Shown: positions 10,601 to 21,060 of the stretch, piece by piece
How the letters are laid out: each line of letters opens with the position of its first letter
Position numbering within the stretch: the first letter of the stretch is position 1
NCBI RefSeq assembly: GCF_029784155.1
Contig: NC_073691.1
Coordinates: forward strand, 131,998,714 to 132,062,713
DNA length: 64,000 nt
Origin: Uranotaenia lowii
Lineage: Eukaryota > Arthropoda > Insecta > Diptera > Culicidae
Direction of reading: 5' to 3'
Translations under genes and position numbers: made by a program
The notes under the pieces: generated by a model
Told to the model about the DNA's origin: nothing
What the model saw: the letters and a program-made list of their open reading frames with translations, nothing else
Database searches by the model: none

Positions 10601-13144
10601 GCACTCAGAGACTCTCGATCCGAACTCGATATTGGCCAATCAGGATCGATCAAAACATTGGGACTTCGTTGGCATCCACAACCCGATCATTTCACTTTCA
10701 ATGTTCCTGATCTCGAAACGTCGGCTCCAATAACAAAACGAGTCATACTCTCGGAAATGTCTCGTCTCTTCGATCCGATGGGTTTACTCGGTGCCTCCGT
10801 CGTAAGCGCAAAAATATTCCTACAGTCGCTTTGGTCCGAAAAGTTTTCGTGGAATGATCCGTTGCCAGTACATCACCAAACCTGGTGGCAGCAATACCGA
10901 CAGGAGATGGAAAGCTTTCGTTCGTTAGCCATTCCCAGACACGTTTTTATGAATGACTACGAAAATTTCGAACTGCACTGCTTCTCGGACGCTTCCGATA
11001 GTGCATATGGTTGTTGCATTTATGTACTTTCCTCGAAAGCAGAAAACAAACCAATTTGTAATCTCCTGGCTTCAAAATCGCGAGTTAGCCCTCTCAACAA
11101 GCTATCAACCCCTCGGCTAGAGCTTTGTGCTGCTCTCCTTGCTGCCCAGCTACAAGACTCTATCGTGGAATACACCGGATGGAATTGCCCGGTGACATTT
11201 TGGACGGATTCCACCATAGTGCTGCACTGGTTGGCTTCGTCGTCGTCCGTTTGGAAGGTGTTTGTATCGAACAGAATTGCTGAGATCCACCGCATCACCA
11301 GAGGCAGTCCATGGCGTCATATTCCGACTGACCTCAATCCAGCTGATCGAATCTCCCGCGGTGTCAGCCCATCAGCACTCATAGCAGACAATCTTTGGTG
11401 GCATGGACCCAACTTTCTTTGTACCGACAAATCGAACTGGCCACCTAATGATATCTCACTATCGCCTCTCCACATGCAAGCTAGAGGAATTGAAAGCAAA
11501 CAATCGACGGTTTCTCTAGTTGCTGTAACAGAATCTCCCTTTTTTCACCCCATCACAGATCATTCTCGTCTCTCCCCCCTTCAGCGAAAAGTTGCATGGG
11601 GTTATCGCTTTATACAAAATTGTCGAACAAAACCTGATAAACGAAATTTTGGCTCACTGAACGTTCACGAATTAAATGCATCACTGAATATCCTAATTCG
11701 ACACGATCAGAAAACGCATTATAATAAGGAAATTCAGTTTTTGAAAAACGCATCTGAGCCAATAATCAAAAACATTGGCACCACATCGAAACTTAAGTCG
11801 CTCAACATATTTTTGGACGAAAGTGGTCTGCTCCGCCTTCAAGGCAGACTCCAGCACCTTGACGCACCGTTCGACACCAGGTTCCCAATAATCTTGGCAC
11901 ACAAATCGCACTTGGCTTACCTTTTGGCCAAATCAATCCACCTGAACACCCTTCATGCTGGCCCTCAAATGCTTTTGGCAACAATTCGACAACGATTCTG
12001 GCCGATTCGGGGGAGAGATCTGGTGAAAAAAGTGGTCAAAGAGTGCCTAATCTGCTTTCGCTGCAAGCCAACCAGTGCCTCCCAGATTATGGGACCCTTA
12101 CCAAGTGTTCGGCTCACACCCACGCGCGCGTTTGTGAGCTGCGGAGTAGATTATTGCGGCCCGTTTTTCGTTCGTATCCCAAATCGTCGGTCCGCGCCGT
12201 TAAAAATTTTCGTTGCGATCTTCGTATGTATGTGGTCGAAGGCTGTCCACATCGACATGGTCTACAGCCTCACTTCTGAGTCCTTCATCAACGCCCTGAA
12301 ACGCATCGTTGGCCGACGAGGTCGGGTGGCCGACATCTACTGCGACAACGCTCTGACTTTTGTTGGGGCCAACCGACTTCTGCAAGAATCGAAACAAGAC
12401 TTCGATAAGATGCACAGCTCCGATGAAATTGGCACTCACTGTGCTGATAATGGGATCGTATTCCATTTCAACCCCGCTCGATCCCCACACTTCGGTGGCC
12501 TCTGGGAGGCCGCTGTCAAATCGTTTAAGCATCATTTGTATCGGGTGATGCAAACAACAGTTCTTAACATCGATGATTTCAACACTCTCCTGATCCAGGT
12601 CGAGGCCGTCATGAATTCACGGCCCTTGACCCCCCGCTCATCCGAGCCTGATGACGTCGTCGCTCTGACCCCAGGGCATTTTATCGTTGGAGAGCCTCTA
12701 GTTTTTCTCCCCGAGGTGGACATCAGTGAACTCCCAATAAATCGTCTTAATTCTTTCCAACAGATGCAACAGCGAGTGCAGCACTTCTGGCAGGCTTGGT
12801 CGAGAGATTATATCGGCCAGCTCCAAAACCGCAAGAAGTGGCCTGTGGTTCGCCCCAATATTTCGGAGGGCACATTGGTCCTCATGAAGCAAGACAACGC
12901 ACCCCCGCTGAGCTGGAAGCTCGGCCGAATCGAGAAGGTTTTCCCCGGAGACGATGGTCGAGTACGTGTGGTCACGGTCAAAACAGCCAAGAACTCCTAT
13001 CGCAGAGGTGTGACGGAAATCTGTCCGTTACCGATTGAAGAACCTACAACTTTGGCTCCGAAGGAAGGCATCTCGGATCCGACGACCCAGTTGGTGGCGA
13101 CAGACGAATCGGTACCGAAGAAGACGACTGGAAGCTCGGATTAA
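7673..13144 (+). CDS. BEL/Pao Gag-Pol polyprotein (intact)
   Basis: The ATG at 7673 (AAAAATGAAC) is chosen over the in-frame ATG at 7643 for its context. Residues below count from 7643, which opens 1,833 codons. In order: a DUF1759-type Gag region (~110-300); knuckles CX2CX3HX4C at ~341, then CX2CX4HX4C and CX2CX4H; a Ser-rich linker (~430-500); a DUF1758-type aspartic protease with LLDCASE at ~530-536; RT with YVDDYL at ~938; RNase H with the first Asp of SDASDSAYG at 1116; integrase H2C2 zinc domain from ~1433 and catalytic D1503, D1568, E1622; and a C-terminal DUF5641-like domain. Products replicate and integrate the element from cytoplasmic particles (family knowledge). The protease DCA in place of DSG is unusual. 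Confidence 0.95.
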   Translation: MNHDERKVKRLIVRRNTITGSINLVKTFYENFNSERDFPQLRFRLEKLDELYREFNEIQSEIEAEEELPEEFSETRANVENDYFMLKGNLAAKLDAIAPNNSSQSPLAPPAHVPSVRLPEIKIPEFSGNFDEWMNFHDLFTTLIHVNLQLSSIQKFQYLKAVLKGEALRLIESLEVSATNYTIAWDLLNKRYDNRNLQIKQHFSALLSTPSVRKESSSALANLVDEFGKHVSVLNKLEDPKDHWNSFLVETLSSKLDPVSQKEWENQLCDDIRPTYESLVTFIQKRSRILQSLMLSQPSLPSAKFESKIESKSSRNKISIYHSANSDLPKCILCKQAHLLMQCDEFKRQTPQKRFEIAKRHGLCLNCLKSSHLMKNCTSGSCRTCNRKHHTLLHLNSFKPSSIHDDEQNTIAAQIAQSYSHSQSAPFVDPSSSVTCIADQCHVLPRVQGVPSSSVGPSKQSSSFVPSSDGHPSGSAQNTTHVTNCHTQSFFSKPSQSAVFMLTAYVKVKDLAGNFLHARALLDCASEANFVSEHLAQQLRLKRTPANVDVYGISQSVQRVKDQVPITIASRSGNFVTSMEFFVLPALTRVLPSTNVDISKWVIPRNLPLADPKFNIAHDVDLIIGIKSFFSILENDQISLGQGFPILRKTVFGYVVAGETNAQPKSPAVVCNVSSIDNLDATIRKFWEVESFEKGKSLSLEEQYCETHFLKTHFRAPDGRYVVRLPIREEMLHALGESFPIANRRFLSTERKLGSNDNLRADYFEFMTEYENLGHMEPVKPDLTKPHYYLPHHAIQRPESTTTKTRVVFDASCRAANNISLNDICYIDPTVQPSLISTLINFRLPKYAVTADVEKMYRQIVVHPADRPLQQILWRKNSEAPLQTFRLNTVTYGTAPAPYLATRVLNQLAHDEAENFPLAAPLVPNRFYVDDYLSGNDDKQLLIAENHQMIELLKSGGFTLRKWCSNCNEVLSQIPEALRDSRSELDIGQSGSIKTLGLRWHPQPDHFTFNVPDLETSAPITKRVILSEMSRLFDPMGLLGASVVSAKIFLQSLWSEKFSWNDPLPVHHQTWWQQYRQEMESFRSLAIPRHVFMNDYENFELHCFSDASDSAYGCCIYVLSSKAENKPICNLLASKSRVSPLNKLSTPRLELCAALLAAQLQDSIVEYTGWNCPVTFWTDSTIVLHWLASSSSVWKVFVSNRIAEIHRITRGSPWRHIPTDLNPADRISRGVSPSALIADNLWWHGPNFLCTDKSNWPPNDISLSPLHMQARGIESKQSTVSLVAVTESPFFHPITDHSRLSPLQRKVAWGYRFIQNCRTKPDKRNFGSLNVHELNASLNILIRHDQKTHYNKEIQFLKNASEPIIKNIGTTSKLKSLNIFLDESGLLRLQGRLQHLDAPFDTRFPIILAHKSHLAYLLAKSIHLNTLHAGPQMLLATIRQRFWPIRGRDLVKKVVKECLICFRCKPTSASQIMGPLPSVRLTPTRAFVSCGVDYCGPFFVRIPNRRSAPLKIFVAIFVCMWSKAVHIDMVYSLTSESFINALKRIVGRRGRVADIYCDNALTFVGANRLLQESKQDFDKMHSSDEIGTHCADNGIVFHFNPARSPHFGGLWEAAVKSFKHHLYRVMQTTVLNIDDFNTLLIQVEAVMNSRPLTPRSSEPDDVVALTPGHFIVGEPLVFLPEVDISELPINRLNSFQQMQQRVQHFWQAWSRDYIGQLQNRKKWPVVRPNISEGTLVLMKQDNAPPLSWKLGRIEKVFPGDDGRVRVVTVKTAKNSYRRGVTEICPLPIEEPTTLAPKEGISDPTTQLVATDESVPKKTTGSSD

Positions 13145-13151
13145 TGGTTCT

Positions 13152-13170
13152 GTTGAAAGTTCCTTTCAAC
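13152..13170 (+). other. BEL-1 hairpin between stop codon and 3' LTR
   Basis: GTTGAAAG-TTC-CTTTCAAC is a perfect 8-bp stem with a 3-nt loop, 8 bases after the stop codon. It precedes CGGGGCGCGCCA and the 3' LTR, where a polypurine tract is expected; the purine run here is short and interrupted. Whether it aids plus-strand priming is unknown. Confidence 0.6.
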
Positions 13171-13181
13171 GGGGCGCGCCA

Positions 13182-13581
13182 TGTTGCAGAACTCAATAGT
13201 AGAATAAGAATATTGAACATCCCTAAACCAAAAATTTAAACTGTTCAAATAGTCAAGAAACGCTAAGTCTCAGCTCAATTATAATTGCTCTCACACCTCA
13301 TTGTTTAACTCAATCAATGATCATCATCATCAAATTGGGCGCTTCCCGCCACAAGCTAGGGCAATGATTGTGCAGAAGTTAGTCTTGGTCAGCACTTGAA
13401 CCAATAAACGTCTCATCAGACAAATTATCGACTTTCACTACCAAAACCACATTTTTTATTTCGAGTGAAAGTATTACATCTTAGCACAAGTTATCGTGCA
13501 AGTTTTTTCATAATTCTAAGATCCTGTAAAGTTAATTGGATCCATCGACGTCCCTGCAGCTGCTAGTCCGGTTTGGCTACA
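13182..13581 (+). repeat. BEL-1 3' LTR
   Basis: This is the same 400-bp repeat as 6916-7315, followed by the second CCAGT duplication at 13582-13586. Confidence 0.95.
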
Positions 13582-13586
13582 CCAGT

Positions 13587-14335
13587 AGTGTTAGTTTGGC
13601 TCCTGAGTTTTATTTGATCTATTTTAAAAAGTATTAGGTTAATAATTTGAAAATTCTTAAGGTTCGTCTTATGTTTCATTGTCGAGCCAAATTTGAACCT
13701 TTTCGAAAATCTTCTACCAATTTTCTTCAAAATATTACGCAATGTCGTCGTTGTCAAGTTTTTTGTCACGGCACTAAAAATTGTAGAATGAATGCAAGAT
13801 GCATGCTTTGCGGCTCATTCGATCATGAAAAATCTAAATGCCTTTTTGGTGGTGATATACTACAAATATAATTCTTCAAGTGTGCGAATTGCGCAGGTGA
13901 TCATTCCTTGAATTCCATAGACAGTCCCGTTAGGGTAAAAATTATTGCTTCTAGGAAAAATCCCAAAGTTTCCAGAAAAGTTTCTTCTCATCCTTCCTCT
14001 TTTCGTCTTCAAACGTCAGGCCGGCAAACAATCTGCCTGTTCGCGGTCAGCCTCGGCCTGCATTGGAATCACGTCTTGGTAATGCTCGTAGATTTTAATG
14101 TTACCTGTGCTGATTCTGCGCCACAGGCTCGTTGTTTAACGTTCTCAGAGATGGTTGAAAATGGGTTGCCCTCTTCAGGCATAACTAATAAAAATGGGAA
14201 AAAAACAAGTCTCAACGTTCATGCGAGGGCTTGGGAAAGTCCCCGAAATTCAAATACCTTTTCTTCTCCTTCATTTTCGGATCCTTACAATTTTGTTGAT
14301 TTGGGTGAGATAAATGAGGAAAAATGGAAATGATG
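13587..14335 (+). pseudogene. Juan/Jockey-like LINE ORF1, C-terminal part
   Basis: The frame interrupted at 6915 continues here (SVSLAPEFYLIYF near 13587-13625). Zinc knuckles follow at ~13740-13850: CRRCQVFCHGTKNC, CMLCGSFDHEKSKC, then CANCAGDHS after a stop near 13870. This C2HC series is the hallmark of Jockey-type ORF1 proteins, which package LINE RNA. Ser/Pro-rich sequence follows to ~14330. One knuckle has C where G is usual (FCHG), and stops and frameshifts break the frame. Confidence 0.75.
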
Positions 14336-14451
14336 CAATTTATGTTCAAAGCAAATTCAATGTTTGAAGCTTTCCAAACTTCTTTTAATTATGCTAACAA
14401 AATTTTTATGACTTTACGATTCCCTCATGGATCCAAATAGGTGTTTAAATG

Positions 14452-16360
14452 TTATGAATTAGAACGCCTGATCTTTGCTGGCTTACCAAGATGAGTTCTT
14501 TTTATTTTCGAAAACCCAAAACATTCATATTGCTGCCATCACTGAAACTTTTTTAAAGCCAGACAATAACTTGAAAAGCAATGCTATCTTTAAAATTTTG
14601 CGAAATGATCGACTTGATCGACAAGGTGGGGGTGTAGCTATTGTCATCAATAGTCGTCTAAAATTTAGACTTCTTCCTTCTTTTAATACAAAAGTCTTAG
14701 AAACAATTGGAGTTGAATCAGAAACGTCTATTGGGAAAATTATAATTATTACCGCATATTTGCCTTTTCAATGTAGCGGTGAACAGAAAAATTTTTTGAA
14801 GGAAGATTTACAAAAACTCACCAGAAATAAATCTAATTTTTTTTAATTATTGGTGACTTTAATGCAAAACACCGATCTTGGAATAATATTTCATCAAATT
14901 CTAATGGGAATATTTTATTTAATGACTGCTCTGCTGGTTATTATACTGTTGAATATCCTAATAGGCATACTTGTTTCTGTTCAACTAGAAATCTTTCCAC
15001 AATTGATTTGGTTCTAACGAATTTAGGCGAGCATTGTAGTCAATTAGTTACTCATGCGGACCTCGATTCAGACCACCTTCCAGTAACTTTTTCTTTATCC
15101 CAAGGTCCCATTGAAAACCCTTTAAAATGAACTTTTAACTTTCAAAAAGCTGACTGGGAGCGATATAGGAATTTTATTGAACGTAATTTAGATGTTAACG
15201 TTCCACTGAATTCAATAGAAGATATTGATTTGGCTGTAGAAAATTTGACACCTTAATAATCAATGCTGAAGCCGCTTCAATACCTAAAGTTAAACATAAA
15301 TTTAACCAACCTTTGATCGATGATGATCTTCAGTGTTTGATACGACTGAAAAACATTCGTCGACGCCAATATCAACGTACTAGGAATCCCTATTTGAAAT
15401 TTATTTATTGCGACCTTCAAAAAGAAATCAAACGTCGTTTAAACTTAATTCGTAATGAAAATTTTGCAAAAGCAGTAGAGGACATAAAACCCTACTCAAA
15501 CCCATTTTGGAAATTAACTAAAATTCTGAAAAAACCCCAGAAGCCAATTCCTACTTTGAAAGATGGAGATAAACTTCTTTTAACTAACGCAGAAAAAATT
15601 AAAAAGATTAGCCCAACAATTTGAGTCTGCTCATGATTTTAATTTAAACGTTGTTTGTAAGTCCGATTGATGCTCAAATTTCCCTTGAATTTGATGATAT
15701 TCTTTCTAAACAAAATGTATTTGAAAGTTCTTGTGTGACAAATATTGATGAACTTAAATTGATTTTCAAAAAATTGAAAAAAATGAAAGTACCGGGGGAA
15801 GATGGGATTTGCTACATTCTTATTTAAAAATTGCCTGAAACACTTTAATTTTTTTAGTTAAAATCTTCAATAAATGCTTTCACTTGGCTTATTTTCCCAA
15901 TAAATGGAAAAATGCCAAAGTAACTCCAATTTTGAAATCTGGAAAAAGTGGTTCAGAGCTTTCAAGTTATCGACCAATTAGTTTGCTTCCTTCTTTAAGT
16001 AAACTATTTGAGAGAGTTATTTTGAACAGAATGATGATTCACATTAATCAGAATTCTATTTTCCCTGATGAACAATTCGGTTTTCTTCATGGACATTCTT
16101 CTACATATCAACTTTTGAGTGTAACCAATATGATTAACACTAGCAAATCTGAAGGTTATTCAACTGGTGTTGCTCTTCTAGATATTGAGGTTTAGTAGCT
16201 AAATTAGCTCGATTTGATTTTCCTGTATATCTCACCAAAATTATACAAAATTATTTGACTAGCCGAACCTTACAAGTAAGCTATCAAAATTCATGCTCTG
16301 CAAGGACACCCATTAGAACTGGTGTCCCTCAGGGCAGTATACTTGGGCCAATTTAATATT
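14452..16360 (+). pseudogene. Juan/Jockey-like LINE ORF2 (endonuclease-RT), 3'-truncated
   Basis: The AP-type endonuclease starts near 14452 and shows IAAITETFLKP at ~14535, RLDRQGGGVAIVI at ~14610, then GDFNAKH (~14850) and DSDHLPVTF (~15065). The connector (KNIRRRQYQRTRNP, ~15350) and RT follow: PNKWKNAKVTPILKSG (~15895), SYRPISLLPSLSKLFERVI (~15965), FPDEQFGF (~16060), and the GVPQGSILGP motif at ~16320-16355. The sequence stops there, before the catalytic FADD box, thumb and 3' UTR. Several frameshifts and stops occur (near 14846, 15128, 15257, 15620 and 16193). This pseudogene is older than the BEL-1 insertion. Confidence 0.8.
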
Positions 16361-16785
16361 TTTTTATTTCTGAAGAATACAATTTAAATATCAGATCACA
16401 CTAGTCAAAAGTGTCTCCTGGTCGTATCCTGACACCCACATCTCCAAACCAAAATTGATTTGCTAGGATGCAGAGGTGACCTCCGTCCTAAAGCATTATT
16501 TGCTTTTCTGTCATCATTTTTCTATCATTTCACTCTATCAATTAACTACTGAGACTACTAGGACGCCGTTATTGACGGTTCAAAGAGAGAGCATCAGTTT
16601 GGTTAAGTGAGAACGAGCTGCTAATCCCAAGTACCATTCTTTTGACCTCTGAGCAAAATTGATGGTCTCGGTCAATCACGGAGTAGCAACCATTGGCGAT
16701 TTGGAAACTGTTCTAGTGAGCCACACCAGCGATCATAGAATTCTAAATGCAATGAAAATAAGAATGAGATCTTAGTAATCAATTC
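16361..16785. other. Spacer between two LINE remnants
   Basis: I see no coding region, terminal repeat or RNA gene here. Confidence 0.4.
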
Positions 16786-18072
16786 ATACCACAAATTGGA
16801 CTGTGAGAACTACCGAGCGATCACTGTCCTCTATGCCGCCTACAAAGTGTTGTCCCGAATCCTACTCCGCACATACGGCACATCCTCCAAAAATGCCGGG
16901 AACACCAAGTCCCTAGGCACCATCTATTCATCGACTTCAAAGCCGCATACGACACGATTGACCGTAACGAGCTATGGAAAATCATGAACGAGAACGGCTT
17001 TTCCGGGAAGCTGATCAGACTGATCAAGGCGACGATGGATGGAACGCAGTGCTGTATGCGGACTTCGGGTGAATTGCCGAGTTCATTCGAATCGCGCTGG
17101 GGGCTTCGACAAGGTGATGGTCTATCCTGCATGATGTTCAACGTGGCATATCCTGCATGATGTTCAAGAAGGTGATATTCGACGAGCGGTGGGCGAAATG
17201 CGGGGCACGATTTTCAACAGATCCAGTCAACTTATTTGCTTTCCCGATGACATTGATATAGTCGGAAGATCATCTGCGGCGGTGGAGGAGATCTACCGCA
17301 AACTGAAACGCGAAGCAGGAAGGATTGGGTTCATGATTAATACGTCCAAGACGAAGTACATGCTGGCCTGCGGATCCGAGACCGACCGAACCTGCTTGTC
17401 CAGTAGTAACAAGGTCACGATCGACGGTGACGAGCTGGAAATAGTCGAAGACTTTGTCTATCTTGACTCACTGGTGACCGCAGACAATGACACCAGCCGT
17501 GAGATCCGGAGGCGAATTATCAGCGGAAGTCGTGCCTACTATGGACTCCACAAGCAACTGCGGTCGAGAAGACTTAGCCCTCGCACGAAGTGTAACCTGT
17601 ATATGACCCTCATTAGACCGGTTGTTCTCTACGGGCACGAGACATGAATATTGCTCGAAGAGGACCTGTGTACACTCGGAGTATTCGAGCGACGAGTGTT
17701 AAGAACCATCTTTGGCGGCGTACAGGAGAACGGAGTGTGGAGGCGAAGGATGAACCACGAGCTCGCGCTACTCTATGGCGAACCCAGTATTCAGAAGGTG
17801 GTTATGGCTGGCCGGATACGCTGGACGGGACATGTTGCGAGAATGCCGGACGACTGTCCTGCAAAACAGGTGTTCGCTACGAATCCGGTAGGAACGAGAC
17901 GAGCAGGGGCGCAACGAGCGAGGTGGTTAGACCAAGTGGAGCGTGATCTGGCGAACGTGGGGTATCCGAGAAATCGCAGAATGGTCGCCATGGACCGAGT
18001 GAATTTTAGGAATTATGTTCATCAAGTTATGCCGTAAGACGGTATACTATGTAAATAAAAATAAAAATAATA
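16786..18072 (+). pseudogene. RTE-like LINE copy A, 5'-truncated RT domain
   Basis: The fragment opens at LDCENYRAITVLYAAYKVLSRIL, an RT motif. A short internal deletion follows, then broken pieces of the finger/palm (FIDFKAAYD, ESRWGLRQGDGLSCMMFN). The palm box reads CFPDDIDIVG at ~17235, where the usual FADD has become FPDD. The C-terminal part is well kept: EDFVYLDSLVTADNDTSREI, SRAYYGLHKQLRSRRLS, GVQENGVWRRRMNHEL, WTGHVARMPDDCP. It ends in an A-rich AAATAAAAATAA tail at ~18050-18072. A 17-bp direct duplication lies at ~17125-17165. RTE-clade assignment is from memory. Confidence 0.75.
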
Positions 18073-19280
18073 AAAATAACCACAGTTTATTTGAAACAAA
18101 AAGTAACTTATACTGTTCTAGAGAATAAAATTTTGTCAAAATTAGTGATAGATCATATCGGGTTCAATGATTCAAGGTGGATGTGAGTAGTCAATCATGC
18201 AAAGCTAATCGCTGTTATTTCTTCAGATTTGCAAATTCTAACAAATTTTAAATCACAATCAATCACAAGCACCCTCCTGCACCTAATTAACAAGGTTTGG
18301 AACAATAATGTAAAATCGTATCAAAATTACTTGAAAGTTTTTTAAAATTTGATGGGGAATAACTCTCAAAGTACTCAAAACAATGACTTCAAACCTGTTA
18401 AGTTGTGTTATTTGAATTAAAATGTTATTATTTCACTCAATAAATAAGTGCTATTCTCATAAAAAAAAAGTCATGCATTAAAGAGTTAAGTTCGTTAACA
18501 GCTAACACAGACAACCACTGTTATCAGCATTTGACAAAAAATTCAAAATCAGAGATCGGTGCAGCGGCAGCTGATGACTGAAATCACACCCACCGAGAGA
18601 AACAAGGGAGGTTTGGATTTAGGTTTAAAAAAAAATACAATTAAAATATGAATTTAAATCCCAATAATAATCGACAATTGTTATTTGGAACCAATTAACA
18701 AATTCTCCCACTTTGAAAACTTTTTCTTTAAATGCCCGACATTTTCGTTTTCAGTCGAAAGTAGGAATAAGACCGAAAAGAGAAGTGAATGCTGAGTTTC
18801 TGGCGACTCAGACAGCAATAATGTCAGCTACAGCAAAACCATAAAGGAAGCTGGAGGCCGAATATATTGAATCATTCCTTTACCGGGAAAGAGTCTGTTC
18901 TGCTTATGCTGAAGAAATTCTCCCCGTGAGGAGGAGGGAAAGGTAGAAAACAATGATTCAGATATGAATTTGTATTTTGAAAACTAATTGTTATTTTGTT
19001 CTTGAAATTTTGTTATTTTGATGCATTCTATGAAATCTGAAATCATTTTTATACTTTCTGATCATAATGGGCATCCCGGAACATTCAATTTCACTAAGAC
19101 TTAAAACTTAAAACGGCAGAGTTTGAAATCATTCTCAATTATAATATGAGAAAGTTAAATAAAATATGACATTTCAATTTCAAGTGAAATCATTTTCAAA
19201 TCACAACGTTCTTTAATTTTTCCTTAAATTTAAGGATTTTTTTTTCTGAAACCACCATTTTGGTTAGATGACACTTTGAA
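18073..19280. other. AT-rich DNA, no gene seen
   Basis: No reading frame, terminal repeat or RNA gene can be supported. The less AT-rich segment 18490-18950 is single-copy within this window. Confidence 0.4.
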
Positions 19281-19660
19281 AAAAAAAAATAAATGTTTAC
19301 ACAAAAAAAATTAAACTAGAAAAATAAAAAAAATGAAAAAAACCATAACACTAAAAAAAATTTAAATAGTTAACTAGAAAAATTAAAATAAATAAATTAA
19401 AACTACAACTTAACGAAATTCTAATGATAAAAAAATTCAAAATTTAAATACTTTACACTGTAAAAAAAATTAAGAATAAAACTACAAAAATTAAATTAAA
19501 AAAATAAAAATGAAAATTGATTAAAAAAAAATAAAATGAAAATGAATAAAAAATAAATAAAATGAAAAATGAATAAAAAAAAAAATAAAAGCACTTAAAA
19601 ATGTTAAAAATTTTTTAAAAATTGAAATGATTTTTTTTAAATAAAGAACTAAATTGAAAC
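19281..19660. repeat. A-rich low-complexity tract (AAAT/AAAAT-like)
   Basis: The segment is dominated by runs of A broken by T, with irregular AAATAAA and AAAATGAA units. It lies to the left of the truncated gypsy-like remnant and may be decayed retroposon tail or simple repeat. Confidence 0.6.
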
Positions 19661-19881
19661 CAATGCCGCTGTTAGTGGCTTTTAAATGTTGAACTGGTAC
19701 CAAATCAGATTTAAAAAAAAAAAATTGAACCTTTTTACCCAAAAATGGTTTTTTGTTTGAGGGGACTCTCTTCGTAAATTTTGTTAAAAAAAATTATCAT
19801 AGCTGTTAAATAAAATATTGACGTATTTTGAGAAGAAAAACTTGAAATAAAAAAAAAATATGAACTTTTACAAAATTGCTA

Positions 19882-20223
19882 CTAAATCAAAAAATATCGT
19901 CCTTTATCCTTTTGGGGAACATTTAATTGACCTAAACATTTGTACTCTGTACCATCTGCGGTACTTACTCGAACGGCTGCTGGTTGAATTTTAAGACCGT
20001 ACTTGTCAACGAGATCTAACGAGTTAATAACACTAATTCCTGCACCTGAATCAAGCAGTGCTTCTACTTCAGTTTCAAAAATTTTAACTTTTATATGTGG
20101 ACATTTGCTAGCATTAATTTTAATATGATAAACTTTAGTTAAGGGATCATGAAATTCTGTACATTTTTTCTGGGAATCTTTATTTTTGATCTGGATGTTC
20201 GGGTTCCCTATCCGACATCCCAA
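19882..20223 (-). pseudogene. Gypsy-like pol start: aspartic protease fragment
   Basis: The frame contains ALLDSGAGISVINS with the DSG catalytic triad of retropepsins, followed by AAVRVSTADGTEY, as in gypsy-type proteases. It lies in a different frame from gag and begins 2 bases after its end, as expected for a frameshifted pol or a decayed junction. The frame stops soon after GQLNVPQK and no RT follows. Confidence 0.75.
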
Positions 20224-20225
20224 TT

Positions 20226-21060
20226 TTAGTTTCCCTGATTATGTGGGTGGTGATTTTGATTTGTGCAGCGTTCACATGATCGAATGGTTCTCCCTAAGTT
20301 ACCACAACCGTAACAAAAGATGAGTCTGGGTTTCCTACAATCTCTCCACATATGATCTGTCTGTTTACAGTTCCAACAGACAACTTGGCCGGTTGGTTCT
20401 TCTACTTTCAATGGCTCAGGCGATCGTTCTGTAGGTGGCATTTTGTTTTGTTCAAACCTATTATTATGAAACTCTTTTCTCGCGTTTTGTTTCCTGTCAT
20501 AGAACTCTTTAGTTCTTATGGCATTTATACCCACTGAACTATGGTTATCGTATTCGTCCTCTTCAACCTCAATATTGTTTATATTCCTACGGTGAGAACC
20601 GTCCCAATTCGCTTGTAGGTATACATCATTCGCATCAATCCTATAGTTATACCCGAGTAATTCTTTAAGATCGTGGATTTCTACCAACGACGTCTTGTCC
20701 TTGTAATGCGGTCTCATGTTATCCCATATGACTTCAAACATTCTTTCTTTTGATAATGGTCTCGATAACAGTTTGCTCATTCTTTCTATTTCGGCAACGA
20801 ATGCTACAAAAGTTTCACCCCTAAATTGTTTTCTCTCGTGAATTTTTTGTTTTATACCTGGGTCTTGGTTGGGGTTTCCAAACCGTTGTTTGAATAATCT
20901 TTCAAAGGTCCACCAATCCGTGAAATCATCTACGAATGTGAAAAACCAATCAGAGGCCGAACCCTCCAGAAGCATATGAATGTCTTTAAGAAGTCGAGAA
21001 TATGAAACGCCTTCTAGCTCTGCAATTTTTTTAAGTTTATACAAAAATTCTCGACACTCA
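20226..21060 (-). pseudogene. Gypsy-like gag, C-terminal half with zinc knuckle
   Basis: A Retrotrans_gag-type core (LLEGSASDWFFTFVDDF, then FKQRFGNPNQDPGIKQKI) is followed by an acidic linker and a knuckle CWNCKQTDHMWRDC (CX2CX4HX4C). A second, CYGCGNLGRTIRSC, has R at the histidine position. Relatives that I recall also lack His here, so it may not be damage. The frame joins the N-terminal half through a frameshift near 21050. Confidence 0.75.

Larger units (their letters stand above)
6916..13581 (+). mobile_element. BEL-1: complete BEL/Pao LTR retrotransposon
   Basis: The element is 6,666 bp. Its two 400-bp LTRs begin TGTTGCAGAAC and end GGCTACA and show no difference that I can see on reading. 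It is flanked by the 5-bp duplication CCAGT (6911-6915 and 13582-13586). A tRNA-Phe primer site follows the 5' LTR and one open polyprotein frame fills the interior. Identical LTRs and an unbroken frame mean a very recent insertion. It sits inside ORF1 of an older LINE in the same orientation. Domain order (Gag, protease, RT, RNase H, integrase, DUF5641) and 5-bp TSD fit BEL/Pao. Confidence 0.95.

Noticed and set aside
10147..12553. Antisense frames of 77-117 codons inside the BEL-1 polyprotein
   Set aside because: They are shadows of a strongly conserved coding frame and have no motifs of their own.
19521..19742. Phe/Lys-rich minus-strand frame in the A-rich tract
   Set aside because: It is a translation of low-complexity sequence.
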